Source of the DNA: Nesterenkonia xinjiangensis
Lineage (GTDB): Bacteria > Actinomycetota > Actinomycetes > Actinomycetales > Micrococcaceae
DNA: 64,000 bases
NCBI RefSeq assembly: GCF_013410745.1
Contig: NZ_JACCFY010000001.1
Coordinates: 2,418,001-2,482,000 of the forward strand
Direction of reading: 5' to 3'
A program made the position numbers and the translations under genes. Of this stretch, positions 15,935 through 24,645 are shown piece by piece (positions within the stretch are counted from its first letter, which is position 1; each line of letters starts with the position of its first letter). The notes below the pieces were generated by a model that was not told the origin of the DNA, did not search any database, and saw nothing but the letters and a program-made list of their open reading frames with translations.

Positions 15935-16936
15935 ATGACCACCGTCCTCGGGCTGATCGGCGTCGGGCGCATCGGCGTCATGCACGCCCGCACCATCCAG
16001 GCGCTCGCTGACGACGGCGTGGAGCTGATCCTCGCCGATGTCGACGTCGCTCGGGCTCGGCAGGTCTCCGCGGAGCTCGGGTGCCGGGTCGCCGAGGACG
16101 TCGACGCGCTCTTCGCCGCCGCGCCGGACGGCGTGGTCATCGCCGTGGGGACCCCGCAGCACGCCCCGCTGATCCTGCGAGCCGCCCAGGCCGGCATCCC
16201 CGCCTTCTGCGAGAAGCCGGTGGCCGAGTCGACCGAGGCCTCAGTGGCCGTGCTGGAGGCGATCGCCCGGCACGGCGCCACAGTCCAGATCGGCCACCAG
16301 CGCCGCCTGGACCCCGGGCACCTCGCCGCCCGCCAGGCCCTGCAGCGCGGGGAGCTGGGGTGGCTGCACACCATCCGGGCCATCACCGCAGACATGGCTC
16401 CGCCCTCGGTGGAGTTCCTGGCCACCTCGGGGGGCCTGTTCCGGGACTGCTCGGTGCACGACTTCGACAGCATCCAATGGCTCACGGGCCAGCGGATCGT
16501 GGAGGTCTACGCCCGAGGCTCCAACAACGGCGACCCGGCGATCGGAGGCGTGGGCGACGTCGACACCGCCGTGGCCCTGGCGACCTTGGAGGATGGGACG
16601 GTCGCCACCGTCTCCGCCACTCGGTACAACGGAGGCGGTCACGACGTGCGGCTGGAGCTCCAGGGCTCCGCAGGCACTGTGCAGGTGGGGCTTGACGACA
16701 GCTACGCCGGTCGCTCCGCCGAGCTCGGGGTCGACTTTCCTGCGGGACCCGCGCACCAGACCTTCCATGAGCGCTTCGCCGAGGCGTACCACCACGAGAT
16801 GCGCGCCTTCCTCGAGCTGGTGCGCGGGCAGCGCGAGAACCCGTGCCCTCCGGGCGAGGCCGTGGACGCCTCCCGGGTGGCCGATGCGGCCCAGGAGTCC
16901 CTGGAGACCGGACGCCCGGTGCGCGTCCGGCGCTGA
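15935..16936 (+). CDS. Inositol 2-dehydrogenase-like Gfo/Idh/MocA oxidoreductase
   Basis: NAD(P)-dependent oxidoreductase of 333 residues. The Rossmann domain begins VLGLIGVGRIGVMHARTIQ. The catalytic lysine lies in FCEKPVAEST (EKP motif), and the C-terminal substrate domain has GLFRDCSVHDFDSIQWLTG with the His/Asp pair typical of inositol dehydrogenases. It probably oxidises myo-inositol or a stereoisomer to inosose. An AAGGAG precedes the ATG. It is one of three Gfo/Idh/MocA genes in the locus, so it may serve another isomer (scyllo-, D-chiro-) than the iolG at 25577. Confidence 0.88.
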   Translation: MTTVLGLIGVGRIGVMHARTIQALADDGVELILADVDVARARQVSAELGCRVAEDVDALFAAAPDGVVIAVGTPQHAPLILRAAQAGIPAFCEKPVAESTEASVAVLEAIARHGATVQIGHQRRLDPGHLAARQALQRGELGWLHTIRAITADMAPPSVEFLATSGGLFRDCSVHDFDSIQWLTGQRIVEVYARGSNNGDPAIGGVGDVDTAVALATLEDGTVATVSATRYNGGGHDVRLELQGSAGTVQVGLDDSYAGRSAELGVDFPAGPAHQTFHERFAEAYHHEMRAFLELVRGQRENPCPPGEAVDASRVADAAQESLETGRPVRVRR

Positions 16937-17034
16937 GCACGCCGCCGTCTGCGTCTCTGCGGCTCCGCCGAGGCGGTCTGGACTTCTGCCCTCCGTCATG
17001 TGCATGCCCTGCCGGCGGGTCCCCGTTTTGTGCG

Positions 17035-17048
17035 TATGTCCTGACATC
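17035..17048. promoter_or_regulatory. Inositol operator copy 2 (TGTC-NN-GACA), upstream of ABC importer
   Basis: Core TGTCCTGACA at 17037-17046, flanked so that ATGTCCTGACAT is also symmetrical. It ends a few bases upstream of a good -35 element (TTGACA, 17052-17057) for the importer operon. Confidence 0.68.
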
Positions 17049-17051
17049 CTA

Positions 17052-17080
17052 TTGACAATGTGATGAGCGTCACTCAGGAT
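17052..17080 (+). promoter_or_regulatory. Promoter of the ABC importer operon
   Basis: A perfect -35 TTGACA (17052-17057) and a -10-like CAGGAT (17075-17080) are 17 bases apart, 59 bases before the ATG at 17139. The spacer holds the CRP/GlxR-like site. Confidence 0.55.
17059..17074. promoter_or_regulatory. Candidate CRP/GlxR (cAMP receptor protein) site
   Basis: TGTGATGAGCGTCACT matches the CRP-family half-sites TGTGA-N6-TCACA at 9 of 10 defined bases. Its position between -35 and -10 would make binding repressive. A nearly identical site lies in the iolG promoter at 26744-26759. Confidence 0.55.
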
Positions 17081-17138
17081 GGAGCCACGAGGGCCACCGC
17101 ATCCGACGCCTCGTGGCCACAGTCTCGAAGGAGAGACC

Positions 17139-18200
17139 ATGCACCGTTCATCTCGCACCACCTCCGTTGACCCCGCTCCCATCGGTCCCGCCTCATCTCA
17201 TCCATCGCGGCGTCGCATCACCGCCCGAAGCGCCGCCGTCCTCGGCATCGCCGCGCTGCTCGTCTCCGCCTGCTCCGGTGAAGGAGGCCGGGCGGACGCA
17301 GGGGGAGGCGATGACGCCGACCGTGCCGGAGGCGTCGACACCGAGGAGCGCACCGTCTACCTGATCACCCATGCGGTCGAGGGTGACACCTTCTGGGACT
17401 ACGTGCGCAGCGGCGCCGAGGAGGCCGCCGCCAAGGACAACATCAACCTCGTCTACAACTCCCACCGTGAGGGCGCCCAGCAGGCCGAACTGATCCAGTC
17501 AGCCATCGACGCCGGCGCCGACGGCATCGCCGTCACCATGGCCAAGCCGGACGCCATGGCCCCGGCCGTGCAGCGCGCCATCGACGCCGACGTCCCGGTG
17601 GTCTCCCTCAACGCCGGGGAGGAGGAGGCCTTCGACGCCGGCGCCTTCGCCCACTTCGGGCAGAACGAGTCGGTCGCCGGCGAAGCCGTGGGGGAGTACC
17701 TCGAGGAGCAGGACATCTCCCATCCGATCTGCGTGATCCAGGAACAGGGCCACGTGGGCCTGGAGTCTCGCTGCGACGGTATCCGGGAGGTCCTCCCTGA
17801 CACGGAGAACCTCTATGTGGAGGGCTCGGACATGACCCAGGTGGCCTCCACCGTGCGGGCCAAGGTCGACTCCGCGGACGACGCCGACGCGATCATCGGC
17901 CTCGGCGGTCCCTTCACCATGACCATCCTGGAGGAGGTGGAGTCCTCCGAGTCGGACATCACCGTCGGTTCCTTCGACCTCAACGCGGACATCGCCCAGG
18001 CCATCGTCGACGGCGAGATCCTCTTCGCGGTCGACCAGCAGCCCTGGCTGCAGGGTTACCTGGCTGTCGACTCGCTGTGGCTGCACTTCCATGGCGCCTT
18101 CGAACCGGGCGGCGGCCTGCCCGTGCTGACCGGCCCCAGCATCGTCGATGAGGACAACGCCGAGGCCGTCCTCGAATTCGCCGGCGACGGCCTGCGCTGA
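17139..18200 (+). CDS. Sugar (inositol) ABC transporter substrate-binding lipoprotein
   Basis: The 353-residue periplasmic-binding-protein-like lipoprotein would be anchored outside the membrane. It has a twin-Arg-rich N-region (RRRITARS), a hydrophobic segment and the lipobox LVSAC with the acylated Cys at about residue 46. The binding domain is type I (Peripla_BP_4), with VYLITHAVEGDTFWDYVRSGAEEAA and DAGADGIAVTMAKPDA as in ribose/fructose/inositol binders. The ATG at 17139 follows GAAGGAGA; the frame is open further upstream but this would include the promoter. Inositol is inferred from the locus and the operator. Confidence 0.9.
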   Translation: MHRSSRTTSVDPAPIGPASSHPSRRRITARSAAVLGIAALLVSACSGEGGRADAGGGDDADRAGGVDTEERTVYLITHAVEGDTFWDYVRSGAEEAAAKDNINLVYNSHREGAQQAELIQSAIDAGADGIAVTMAKPDAMAPAVQRAIDADVPVVSLNAGEEEAFDAGAFAHFGQNESVAGEAVGEYLEEQDISHPICVIQEQGHVGLESRCDGIREVLPDTENLYVEGSDMTQVASTVRAKVDSADDADAIIGLGGPFTMTILEEVESSESDITVGSFDLNADIAQAIVDGEILFAVDQQPWLQGYLAVDSLWLHFHGAFEPGGGLPVLTGPSIVDEDNAEAVLEFAGDGLR

Positions 18201-18219
18201 GCGAAGAAGGGACCAGACC

Positions 18220-19290
18220 ATGACCACCACACCCACCGCCCCCGCCGGGGCGGCACCGGCACCTGTGAACGCCGGCGCCGATGAGCGGGTCAGTCGGCGA
18301 GGCCTCATCGGCACCCTCATGGCCCGCCCCGAAGTCGGCGCGGCGGTCGGCGCGATGGCGGTGTTCGTCTTCTTCGCCCTCGTCGCCCCACCGTTCACCA
18401 CCGCAGGCGGCATCTCCACAGTGCTGTACGGGGCCTCCACCATCGGCATCATGGTCGTCGGCGTCTCGCTGCTGATGATCGGTGGGGAATTCGATCTCTC
18501 CACCGGGGTCGCCGTGATCTCCTCAGCGCTGGTGGCCTCCCTGTTCAGCTGGTACTTCGCCACCAACATCTGGGTCGGCGTCTCGCTGGCCCTGGTCGCC
18601 TCCTTGGCGGTGGGGGCCGTCAACGGGCTGATCTTCATCAAGACGAAGCTGCCCAGCTTCATCGTCACCCTGGCGATGTTCCTGATGCTCACCGGCCTCA
18701 ACCTCGCCCTGACCCGGCTCATCGGCGGCTCGGTCTCCTCCCCGCCGATCTCCACCATGGACGGCTTCACCTCCGCCCAGGCGATCTTCGCCTCATCAGT
18801 GACGATCTTCGGGGTGAACTTCAGGATCACCATCTTCTACTGGATCCTGCTGGTGGCGGTGGCCTCCTTCATCCTGCTGCGCACCAAGATCGGCAACTGG
18901 ATCTTCGCCGTCGGCGGTGACCAGAACGCCGCGCGCGCCGTGGGCGTCCCCGTGACCGCCACCAAGATCGGGCTGTTCATGGGTGTCGGCTTCTGCGCCT
19001 GGGTGCTGGGCATGCACCAGCTCTTCGCGTTCAGCACCGTCCAGTCCGGTGAGGGCATCGGCAACGAGTTCCTCTACATCATCGGCGCGGTCATCGGCGG
19101 CTGCCTGCTCACCGGCGGCTACGGGTCCGCCATCGGCGGGGCCCTGGGTGCCCTGATCTTCGGTATGGCCTCGCGCGGCATCATCTACGCCGAATGGAAT
19201 CCGGACTGGTTCCGCTTCTTCCTGGGCGTGATGCTCCTGCTGGCCACGATCGTGAACCTGATGGTCCGCCGTCGGGTCGAGAAGAAGTAG
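18220..19290 (+). CDS. Sugar ABC transporter permease (RbsC/FrcC type)
   Basis: Integral membrane permease of the BPD_transp_2 family, 356 residues. After a polar N-terminus of about 40 residues come eight to ten membrane segments. Family-typical stretches are [21 protein letters not shown] and [15 protein letters not shown] near the coupling region, followed by [19 protein letters not shown]. It follows the binding-protein gene by 19 bases and precedes the ATPase by 8. It would form a homodimer with the ATPase, importing inositol or a related polyol. Confidence 0.92.
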   Translation: MTTTPTAPAGAAPAPVNAGADERVSRRGLIGTLMARPEVGAAVGAMAVFVFFALVAPPFTTAGGISTVLYGASTIGIMVVGVSLLMIGGEFDLSTGVAVISSALVASLFSWYFATNIWVGVSLALVASLAVGAVNGLIFIKTKLPSFIVTLAMFLMLTGLNLALTRLIGGSVSSPPISTMDGFTSAQAIFASSVTIFGVNFRITIFYWILLVAVASFILLRTKIGNWIFAVGGDQNAARAVGVPVTATKIGLFMGVGFCAWVLGMHQLFAFSTVQSGEGIGNEFLYIIGAVIGGCLLTGGYGSAIGGALGALIFGMASRGIIYAEWNPDWFRFFLGVMLLLATIVNLMVRRRVEKK

Positions 19291-19298
19291 GAGGGGCC

Positions 19299-20216
19299 AT
19301 GGACGAGGCATCACAGGCACCCCACCACGGCGACGCCGCTGGGGAAGCCGGAGCAGATACCGCCGTGCAGGCCACGGCGCTGGTCGCGCTGGAAGGTGCG
19401 GGGAAGCGCTACGGCAACATCATCGCGCTGCGGGACGTCACCATGGACGTCCACGCCGGACAGGTCACCTGCGTGCTGGGGGACAACGGCGCCGGGAAGT
19501 CCACCCTGATCAAGATCATCGCGGGGCTGCACCAGCACTCCGACGGTGTCATGCGGATCAATGGTGAGGAGACCGTCTTCGACTCGCCTCGTGACGCCCT
19601 GGGGGCCGGGATCGCCACGGTCTACCAGGACTTGGCCGTGGTGCCGCTGATGCCGGTCTGGAGGAACTTCTTCCTCGGCTCGGAGCTTACTGTCGGCTGG
19701 GGGCCGTTCGCCCGGCTCGACGTCACCGCCATGAAACGCATCGCCAAGGAGGAGCTCTTCGAGATGGGCATCGACCTGCGCGACGTCGACCAGCCCATCG
19801 GTACGCTCTCCGGCGGTGAACGCCAGTGTGTGGCCATCGCCCGGGCGGTCTACTTCGGGGCGAAGGTCCTCATCCTGGATGAGCCGACCGCTGCGCTGGG
19901 AGTCAAGCAGTCCGGCGTCGTGCTGCGCTACATCATGCAGGCCAAGAACCGCGGGCTGGGGGTCGTGTTCATCACCCACAACCCGCACCACGCGTTCCCT
20001 GTGGGGGACCGGTTCATGGTCCTCAAGCGCGGCCGCTCCATCGGCAATCACGTCAAGGATGAGATCAGCATCGACGATCTCACCGCGCAGATGGCCGGCG
20101 GCGCCGAGCTGCAGGAGCTCAGCCACGAGCTGGCGCAGCTGGGCGGCCACACCGCGGAGATGAAACAGGTCGAGGCAGATCTCGAGCAGACGCTGCGTGG
20201 GCGTCCAGCGCAGTGA
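19299..20216 (+). CDS. Sugar ABC transporter ATP-binding protein, single domain (FrcA type)
   Basis: The 305-residue ATPase energises the importer. Motifs in order: Walker [10 protein letters not shown] (about residue 62), Q-loop TVYQDLAV, signature LSGGERQ (about 170), Walker B VLILDEPT, and the H-loop VFITHNP. Unlike RbsA or MglA, which have two ATPase domains in about 500 residues, there is one, as in the Sinorhizobium fructose system FrcBCA. GGAGGGG precedes the ATG. The C-terminal about 40 residues are a polar helix ([14 protein letters not shown]...). Its stop codon lies inside a 17-base tandem duplication. Confidence 0.93.
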   Translation: MDEASQAPHHGDAAGEAGADTAVQATALVALEGAGKRYGNIIALRDVTMDVHAGQVTCVLGDNGAGKSTLIKIIAGLHQHSDGVMRINGEETVFDSPRDALGAGIATVYQDLAVVPLMPVWRNFFLGSELTVGWGPFARLDVTAMKRIAKEELFEMGIDLRDVDQPIGTLSGGERQCVAIARAVYFGAKVLILDEPTAALGVKQSGVVLRYIMQAKNRGLGVVFITHNPHHAFPVGDRFMVLKRGRSIGNHVKDEISIDDLTAQMAGGAELQELSHELAQLGGHTAEMKQVEADLEQTLRGRPAQ

Positions 20217-20234
20217 GGCGTCCAGCGCAGTGAC
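20201..20234 (+). repeat. 17-base tandem duplication over the stop codon of the ABC ATPase
   Basis: Bases 20201-20217 and 20218-20234 are identical except for the last base. The unit carries the last codons and the TGA of the ATPase gene. It looks like a recent slippage duplication. Confidence 0.85.
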
Positions 20235-20244
20235 GAGCTGCGGA

Positions 20245-20299
20245 GGCTCCCCGAGAACCGTGACCTCCCTTTCCGGGGCGGGCACTCTGATGGGGAGCC
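20245..20299 (+). terminator. Possible terminator after the ABC importer operon
   Basis: Inverted 8-base arms GGCTCCCC (20245-20252) and GGGGAGCC (20292-20299) are separated by 39 bases, downstream of the ATPase stop. The long loop makes this a weak call. Confidence 0.3.
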
Positions 20300-20375
20300 C
20301 TTCTCCGCACACGGGGTGGGGGAGTAGGGTCCTGATCACGAGGACCCCCGCGATCCGTCACAGGAGGAGACCACG

Positions 20376-20702
20376 ATGCCCGATGTTCCAGAACCGGTGG
20401 GCAGCTTCATCGCCGCAGTGAACCGCCATGACGAACCGAGCTTCCTCGCCGCCTTCGGCGAGGACGGCGTCGTCGATGACTTCGGGCGGATCTTCACCGG
20501 CCCCGATGAGATCAAGGCTTGGAGCGACGTCGAGTTCATCGGTGCGCGCGGCACCATGGACCTCGAGTCGATCGAGGAGAAGGGTGACACCGTCACGGTG
20601 ATCGCCGACTGGCGCAGCAACCACGCCAACGGACGATCGGAGTTCACCTTCACCGTCGACGGCGAGAGGCTGCGGGCCATGCGCATCCGCGGCGCCCACT
20701 GA
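20376..20702 (+). CDS. SnoaL-like (NTF2-fold) protein
   Basis: The 108-residue protein has the NTF2/SnoaL-like pattern: an N-terminal helix (VGSFIAAVNRHDEPSFLAAF), VDDFGRIFTGPDEIKAWSD, and a curved sheet ending FTVDGERLRAMRIRG. The family includes isomerases, hydrolases and ligand-binding proteins, so the function cannot be named. GGAGGAG precedes the ATG. It lies alone between the plus-strand importer operon and the minus-strand epimerase gene. Nothing ties it directly to inositol. Confidence 0.8.
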   Translation: MPDVPEPVGSFIAAVNRHDEPSFLAAFGEDGVVDDFGRIFTGPDEIKAWSDVEFIGARGTMDLESIEEKGDTVTVIADWRSNHANGRSEFTFTVDGERLRAMRIRGAH

Positions 20703-20744
20703 GCCCGGTCGACGGTGCCGCCGCCTCTCCCGCCGGGAGTCGGA

Positions 20745-21743
20745 TCAGCGCAGCCCGGCCTGCACTGCGGCGTTCAGGAGGACCTCGGCCGCCTCCTCTA
20801 TGCCCTCCACCGGGCCGAGTGAGGTGTCCTCGTGTTCGATCTGGCATGCCATGTTCGGGTCCACCTCGTTCAGCGCATGAAGGAATCGCGCCCAGTAGTC
20901 CACGTCGTGGCCCCGTCCCAGGGCGACGAAGTCCCAGGCGGAGTTGCGGGGCCATTCGTTCGCCCACTCGTCGGCTCCGAGCTGCTGCCGGGGCTCGTCC
21001 GCCCCGAGTCGTCGGAAGCTGTTGTCCAGTACGCCGCACCAGGCGGCCTCCGGGTTGATGCGGACATCCTTTGCCGCCGCGTGGACGATGTGGGCGCCCA
21101 GCTGACGCACTACGTGGATGGGGTCCATCTGCTGCCAGAACAGGTGGCTCGCGTCCAGCTCCACCCCGATGTTCTGCGCACCGGTGCGTTCGATCAGCTC
21201 CAGGAACGAGGGCGGGTTGAACACCACGTTCTGGGGGTGGAGCTCGATAGCGACCTTGACCCCGTGCTCACCGGCCAACTCGTCGATCTCCCGCCAGAAC
21301 GGCACAGCCACCTCCCACTGGTGCTCGAGCACGTCCAGGGCGCGTGAGGACCAGGCGTTGACGACCCAGCTCGGCTGGGCGGCACCCGGCTCGGCCCCAG
21401 GCAGGCCAGACATCGTCACGACACGCGTCTGGCCCAGCGCGCCTGCCACGCGGATGCTCCGGCGCAGGTCCTCGGCGTGCTGTTCCCCGGTCCGTCGGTC
21501 CGGGTGCAGGGGATTGCCGTTGCAGTTGAGCCCCTGCAGGCTCACCCCAGTGCCGGAGAAGGACGTCAGCCAGTCGCGGGCGACCGCCGGGTCGGCGTCG
21601 ATCTCCTTGACCGGGATGTGGGCGGCCGGAAGGAATCCTCCGGTATTGATCTCGACGGCGTTCAGCCCAGCCTCGGCCACGACCTTCAAAGCATCAGCCA
21701 GCGGGCGGTCATGCAACGGTGCGGTATACAGTCCCAGGTGCAT
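20745..21743 (-). CDS. Sugar phosphate isomerase/epimerase (AP endonuclease 2-like TIM barrel)
   Basis: A 332-residue xylose-isomerase-like TIM barrel. The metal-binding and catalytic acid stretches are seen as VEINTGGFL, VAIELHPQNVVF, GVELDASHLFW and CQIEHED, matching the usual Glu-Asp-His-Glu set. Such proteins act as inosose isomerases, epimerases or dehydratases. It is 28 bases downstream of a Gfo/Idh/MocA dehydrogenase on the same strand; the two probably convert an alternative inositol isomer or a related sugar into the main pathway. It is the last gene of the minus-strand series that starts at the iolG promoter. Confidence 0.87.
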   Translation of the reverse strand: MHLGLYTAPLHDRPLADALKVVAEAGLNAVEINTGGFLPAAHIPVKEIDADPAVARDWLTSFSGTGVSLQGLNCNGNPLHPDRRTGEQHAEDLRRSIRVAGALGQTRVVTMSGLPGAEPGAAQPSWVVNAWSSRALDVLEHQWEVAVPFWREIDELAGEHGVKVAIELHPQNVVFNPPSFLELIERTGAQNIGVELDASHLFWQQMDPIHVVRQLGAHIVHAAAKDVRINPEAAWCGVLDNSFRRLGADEPRQQLGADEWANEWPRNSAWDFVALGRGHDVDYWARFLHALNEVDPNMACQIEHEDTSLGPVEGIEEAAEVLLNAAVQAGLR

Positions 21744-21771
21744 TAGCAGTCCCTTCTCGTCGGTGAGGTGT

Positions 21772-22977
21772 TCAGCGGGCTATGGTCCTCGGCGTGCCGC
21801 CGGAGGCTGCTGAGGCGGCGATCGCCTCGATGAGCTCCATGTTGTGCAGGCCATCCTCGAAGGTGGCGTTGCGTAGCCAGGAATCCTCCTCGGCCAGCCC
21901 GGCGACCTCCTCCAGGAACGCCCGGGCCTGGAAGACGAAGCCATCGTTCTGGCCGAAGCCGATGCCAGGGGCAGACATCGGGAAGCCCTCGCCCACATAG
22001 GGGTGGCCGGGGCCCAGCCTGATCGTCCGGAATCCGTTGTCGACGTCCCGGTTGCCCCCGATGTCTCGGGTGTGGACCTGGATCTCCGCCGGATTCTCCT
22101 GATCCCACACTGCGGCACCCTCGCGGCAGGAGATCTCCAGCCGCAGCGAGTTGGGGTGTCCGTGAGAGACCCGCGACGCTTCAAAGGTGCCCGCGGCGAC
22201 GTCGAACTGCGCGGTGAAACCCGCCCAGTCGTCGTTGGTCACCGGTTCGGTCTCGGCGCTGACCTCGCCCCTGCCGTGACCCACCGTGCTGCCCAGCGGC
22301 AGGGGGCGCTCGGTGACCACGGTGCGGAAATGGGCACCTGCCACCGAACGCATCGGCCCGGCCAGGAACTCTGCGGCATAGAGCAGGTGGCTGCCGACGT
22401 CGGCCAGCGCGCCGGAGCCCGGAGCTCCTCGGTAGCGCCAGGTCATCGGCACCTGCGGATCACAGGCGTAGTCAGCCAGGTACCGGCCATGCAGGTGCAC
22501 CACCTCGCCCAGTGCTCCTGAGGTCACCAGCTCGCGCAGCGCGGCGAGCCCCGGTGCCCGACGGAAGGTGAAGCCGATGCGCACCACCTGCCCGGAGGCC
22601 TCCGCCCCGAGCGCGGTCTGCGCCATCGCCCGGGCGTCCTCCATGGTGTCGGAGAGCGGCTTCTCACACAGCACATGTTTGCCGGCGGAGACCAGAGCCT
22701 CGACGATCTCCCGGTGCAGCCGATTGGCCACCACCACAGAGACGACGTGGACGTCGTCGGCGTCCAGCAGCGCCCGCCAGTCGGTCTCGACCCGTTCGAA
22801 GCCGTACCGGCCGGCGACATCACGGGCCAGCGGCTCGGCGATGTCGGCGATCGCGGTCAGCTTCACCGGCCGGGGGAACGGGCTGCGCACCGTGGTGGCC
22901 GCCCGCCAGGCTGCGGCGTGGGCCGCCCCTGCCATCCCGGCGCCGATCACGGCGATTCCGATCTGCTTTCCCCTCAT
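21772..22977 (-). CDS. Gfo/Idh/MocA family oxidoreductase
   Basis: A 401-residue NAD(P)-dependent dehydrogenase. The Rossmann domain starts IGIAVIGAGMAGAAHAAAW. The catalytic lysine is in VLCEKPLSDTMEDA and the C-terminal domain carries WRYRGAPGSGALADVGSHLLYAAEFL. It is longer than the two iolG-type enzymes of this locus and belongs to another branch, often found with a TIM-barrel epimerase partner as here. Candidate substrates are scyllo-inositol, chiro-inositol or a glycoside-derived sugar. It is separated from iolT upstream by a long perfect hairpin. Confidence 0.88.
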   Translation of the reverse strand: MRGKQIGIAVIGAGMAGAAHAAAWRAATTVRSPFPRPVKLTAIADIAEPLARDVAGRYGFERVETDWRALLDADDVHVVSVVVANRLHREIVEALVSAGKHVLCEKPLSDTMEDARAMAQTALGAEASGQVVRIGFTFRRAPGLAALRELVTSGALGEVVHLHGRYLADYACDPQVPMTWRYRGAPGSGALADVGSHLLYAAEFLAGPMRSVAGAHFRTVVTERPLPLGSTVGHGRGEVSAETEPVTNDDWAGFTAQFDVAAGTFEASRVSHGHPNSLRLEISCREGAAVWDQENPAEIQVHTRDIGGNRDVDNGFRTIRLGPGHPYVGEGFPMSAPGIGFGQNDGFVFQARAFLEEVAGLAEEDSWLRNATFEDGLHNMELIEAIAASAASGGTPRTIAR

Positions 22978-23014
22978 GCGGGTTCTCCTTCCGGAAGTTC
23001 TGCTGAGACGTGTC

Positions 23015-23081
23015 GAGCTGGTGTGTTTCCGCCTGAATAACGGTGTTCCGACACGTCATTCAGGCGGAAACACACCAGCTC
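23015..23081. terminator. Long perfect inverted repeat (24-bp arms) after iolT
   Basis: Arms 23015-23038 and 23058-23081 are perfectly complementary over 24 bases with a 19-base loop. There is no U-tract. A 9-base word (GACGTGTCG, 23007-23015) also occurs inverted inside the loop (23049-23057). It lies between the iolT stop (minus strand) and the next gene's start, so it could end or attenuate transcription, or stabilise the iolT mRNA. Confidence 0.75.
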
Positions 23082-23108
23082 AACGGGGGATAGGGAAGCT
23101 CGGGATCC

Positions 23109-24545
23109 TCAGCGCATGCGCTTCGGGCTCGGGATCACCGGCATACCGGCGGTGTTGCGGAAGTTGGTCTCGATCTCCTCCAGGGACCTGCCCTTGGTCT
23201 CCGGCACCCGGAGGTAGGTGAACACCAGGGCGGCGAAGCAGATGACCGAGAATCCCGCGAAGAGCCAGCCGACACCGACGGCCTCGAGGACCGGCGGGAA
23301 GCCCAGGGCCACGACGCCGTTGGCGAACCACAGGGCCGTGGTGGCCAGACCCATCGCCGCCGCCCGCACACCCAGGGGGAAGATCTCACCGAGCATGACC
23401 CACACGATGGAGCCCCAGCTGGCCTGGAACATGAAGATGTAGATCGCCATGCAGGCCAGCGTGATGATGCCGACGACTCCGAAGCCGTCCGGCTCGGGAA
23501 GCAGCAGGTTGGTCAGGGCCAGGATCGCCAGGCTCAGGCAGCTGCCGATGGCGCCGGCGATCAGCAGCGGCTTGCGGCCCCAGCGGTCCGCGTAGGTCAG
23601 CGCCAGCCAGATGGCCAGGACGTTCATGACGCCGATGATCAGGTTGGAGGCGATGGCGGCCTGGTCGGAGAAGCCCACATTCTGCAGGGTGGTGGGCGCG
23701 TAGTAGATGATCGTGTTGATGCCCATGATCTGCTGGAAGATCGCCAGGCCCAACCCGACGAAGAGGATCGGCTTGACCCAGGGCTGCAGCAGCGCCTTGA
23801 GGTTCTGCGCGCCGGCGGCCTCTTCCTCCTTCTGGATGAGGTGGATCTCCATGAGCTCCCGCTCCGCCTCATCCGGGGTGCGGTCGTAGAGCAGGATCGT
23901 CAGGGCCTCGTCTTCGCGGCCCTTCTTGACGAGCCAGCGCGGGGTCTCCCAGATGAAGGCCAAACCGACGGCGAAGAGGATGGAAGGGATCACCGAGAGG
24001 CCCAGCATCCAGCGCCAGGACTCCATCGGGGCGAAGCTCAGGCCGATGATGAAACCGATGAACTGCCCGGAGACGATCGCCAGGGCGTAGAACGCGGTGA
24101 CCTTGCCGCGGATGCGAGCCGGGGAGATCTCGGAGAGGTAGACCGGCAGCGTCACGGCGGCCAGGCCGGAGCCCAGACCGACGATGAAGCGGAAGATGAA
24201 CAGCACCGTGGCATCCGGGGCCAGGGCCATGCCGATGGGGGCGATGATGAACGTGACCGCGGTGGCCAGCAGGATCTTCCAGCGGCCGTACTTGTCGGAG
24301 AGCCGGCCGCCGACCGCCGCGCCGAAGACGGCGCCGATGATCAGGCCGGTCACGATCCAGCCCTCGGCCCAGCTGGTGAGCTCGAAGTCGGGACGCAGGT
24401 AGACCAGCGCTGCGGAGATGACGCCGGTGTCATAGCCCCAGTTGAGCCCGCCGAGGGCTCCGAAGAGGTAGATGAGCATTGCGCTCTTCTTCCGTCCCGC
24501 GCCGGGAGCCCTGTCCGGGGCCTGCGGAGTTCGATGAGATTCCAT
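23109..24545 (-). CDS. iolT: Sugar/inositol proton symporter, MFS sugar porter family (IolT-like)
   Basis: A 478-residue, 12-segment MFS sugar porter in the cytoplasmic membrane. Signature motifs: GGLNWGYDTGVISAAL in TM1, GGRLSDKYGRW (loop 2-3), RFIVGLGSGLA and VYLSEISPARIRG, PRWLVKKGR (loop 6-7), QQIMGINTIIYYAP in TM7, ADRWGRKP, and the C-terminal PETKGRSLEEIE. Placement after iolG and iolH points to myo-inositol. The ATG at 24545 was chosen; the longer frame overlaps iolH. The locus therefore holds two inositol uptake routes, this symporter and the ABC importer. Confidence 0.92.
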   Translation of the reverse strand: MESHRTPQAPDRAPGAGRKKSAMLIYLFGALGGLNWGYDTGVISAALVYLRPDFELTSWAEGWIVTGLIIGAVFGAAVGGRLSDKYGRWKILLATAVTFIIAPIGMALAPDATVLFIFRFIVGLGSGLAAVTLPVYLSEISPARIRGKVTAFYALAIVSGQFIGFIIGLSFAPMESWRWMLGLSVIPSILFAVGLAFIWETPRWLVKKGREDEALTILLYDRTPDEAERELMEIHLIQKEEEAAGAQNLKALLQPWVKPILFVGLGLAIFQQIMGINTIIYYAPTTLQNVGFSDQAAIASNLIIGVMNVLAIWLALTYADRWGRKPLLIAGAIGSCLSLAILALTNLLLPEPDGFGVVGIITLACMAIYIFMFQASWGSIVWVMLGEIFPLGVRAAAMGLATTALWFANGVVALGFPPVLEAVGVGWLFAGFSVICFAALVFTYLRVPETKGRSLEEIETNFRNTAGMPVIPSPKRMR

Positions 24546-24645
24546 GATCCTGTAGATCCTGTCTGTTCCGGTTGATAGGTGCGCCTGATCGGGTCCGGAC
24601 AAGGAGTCGAACGCCTGGAGCAGGCGGCGAGGGGAGGTCTCCGGG

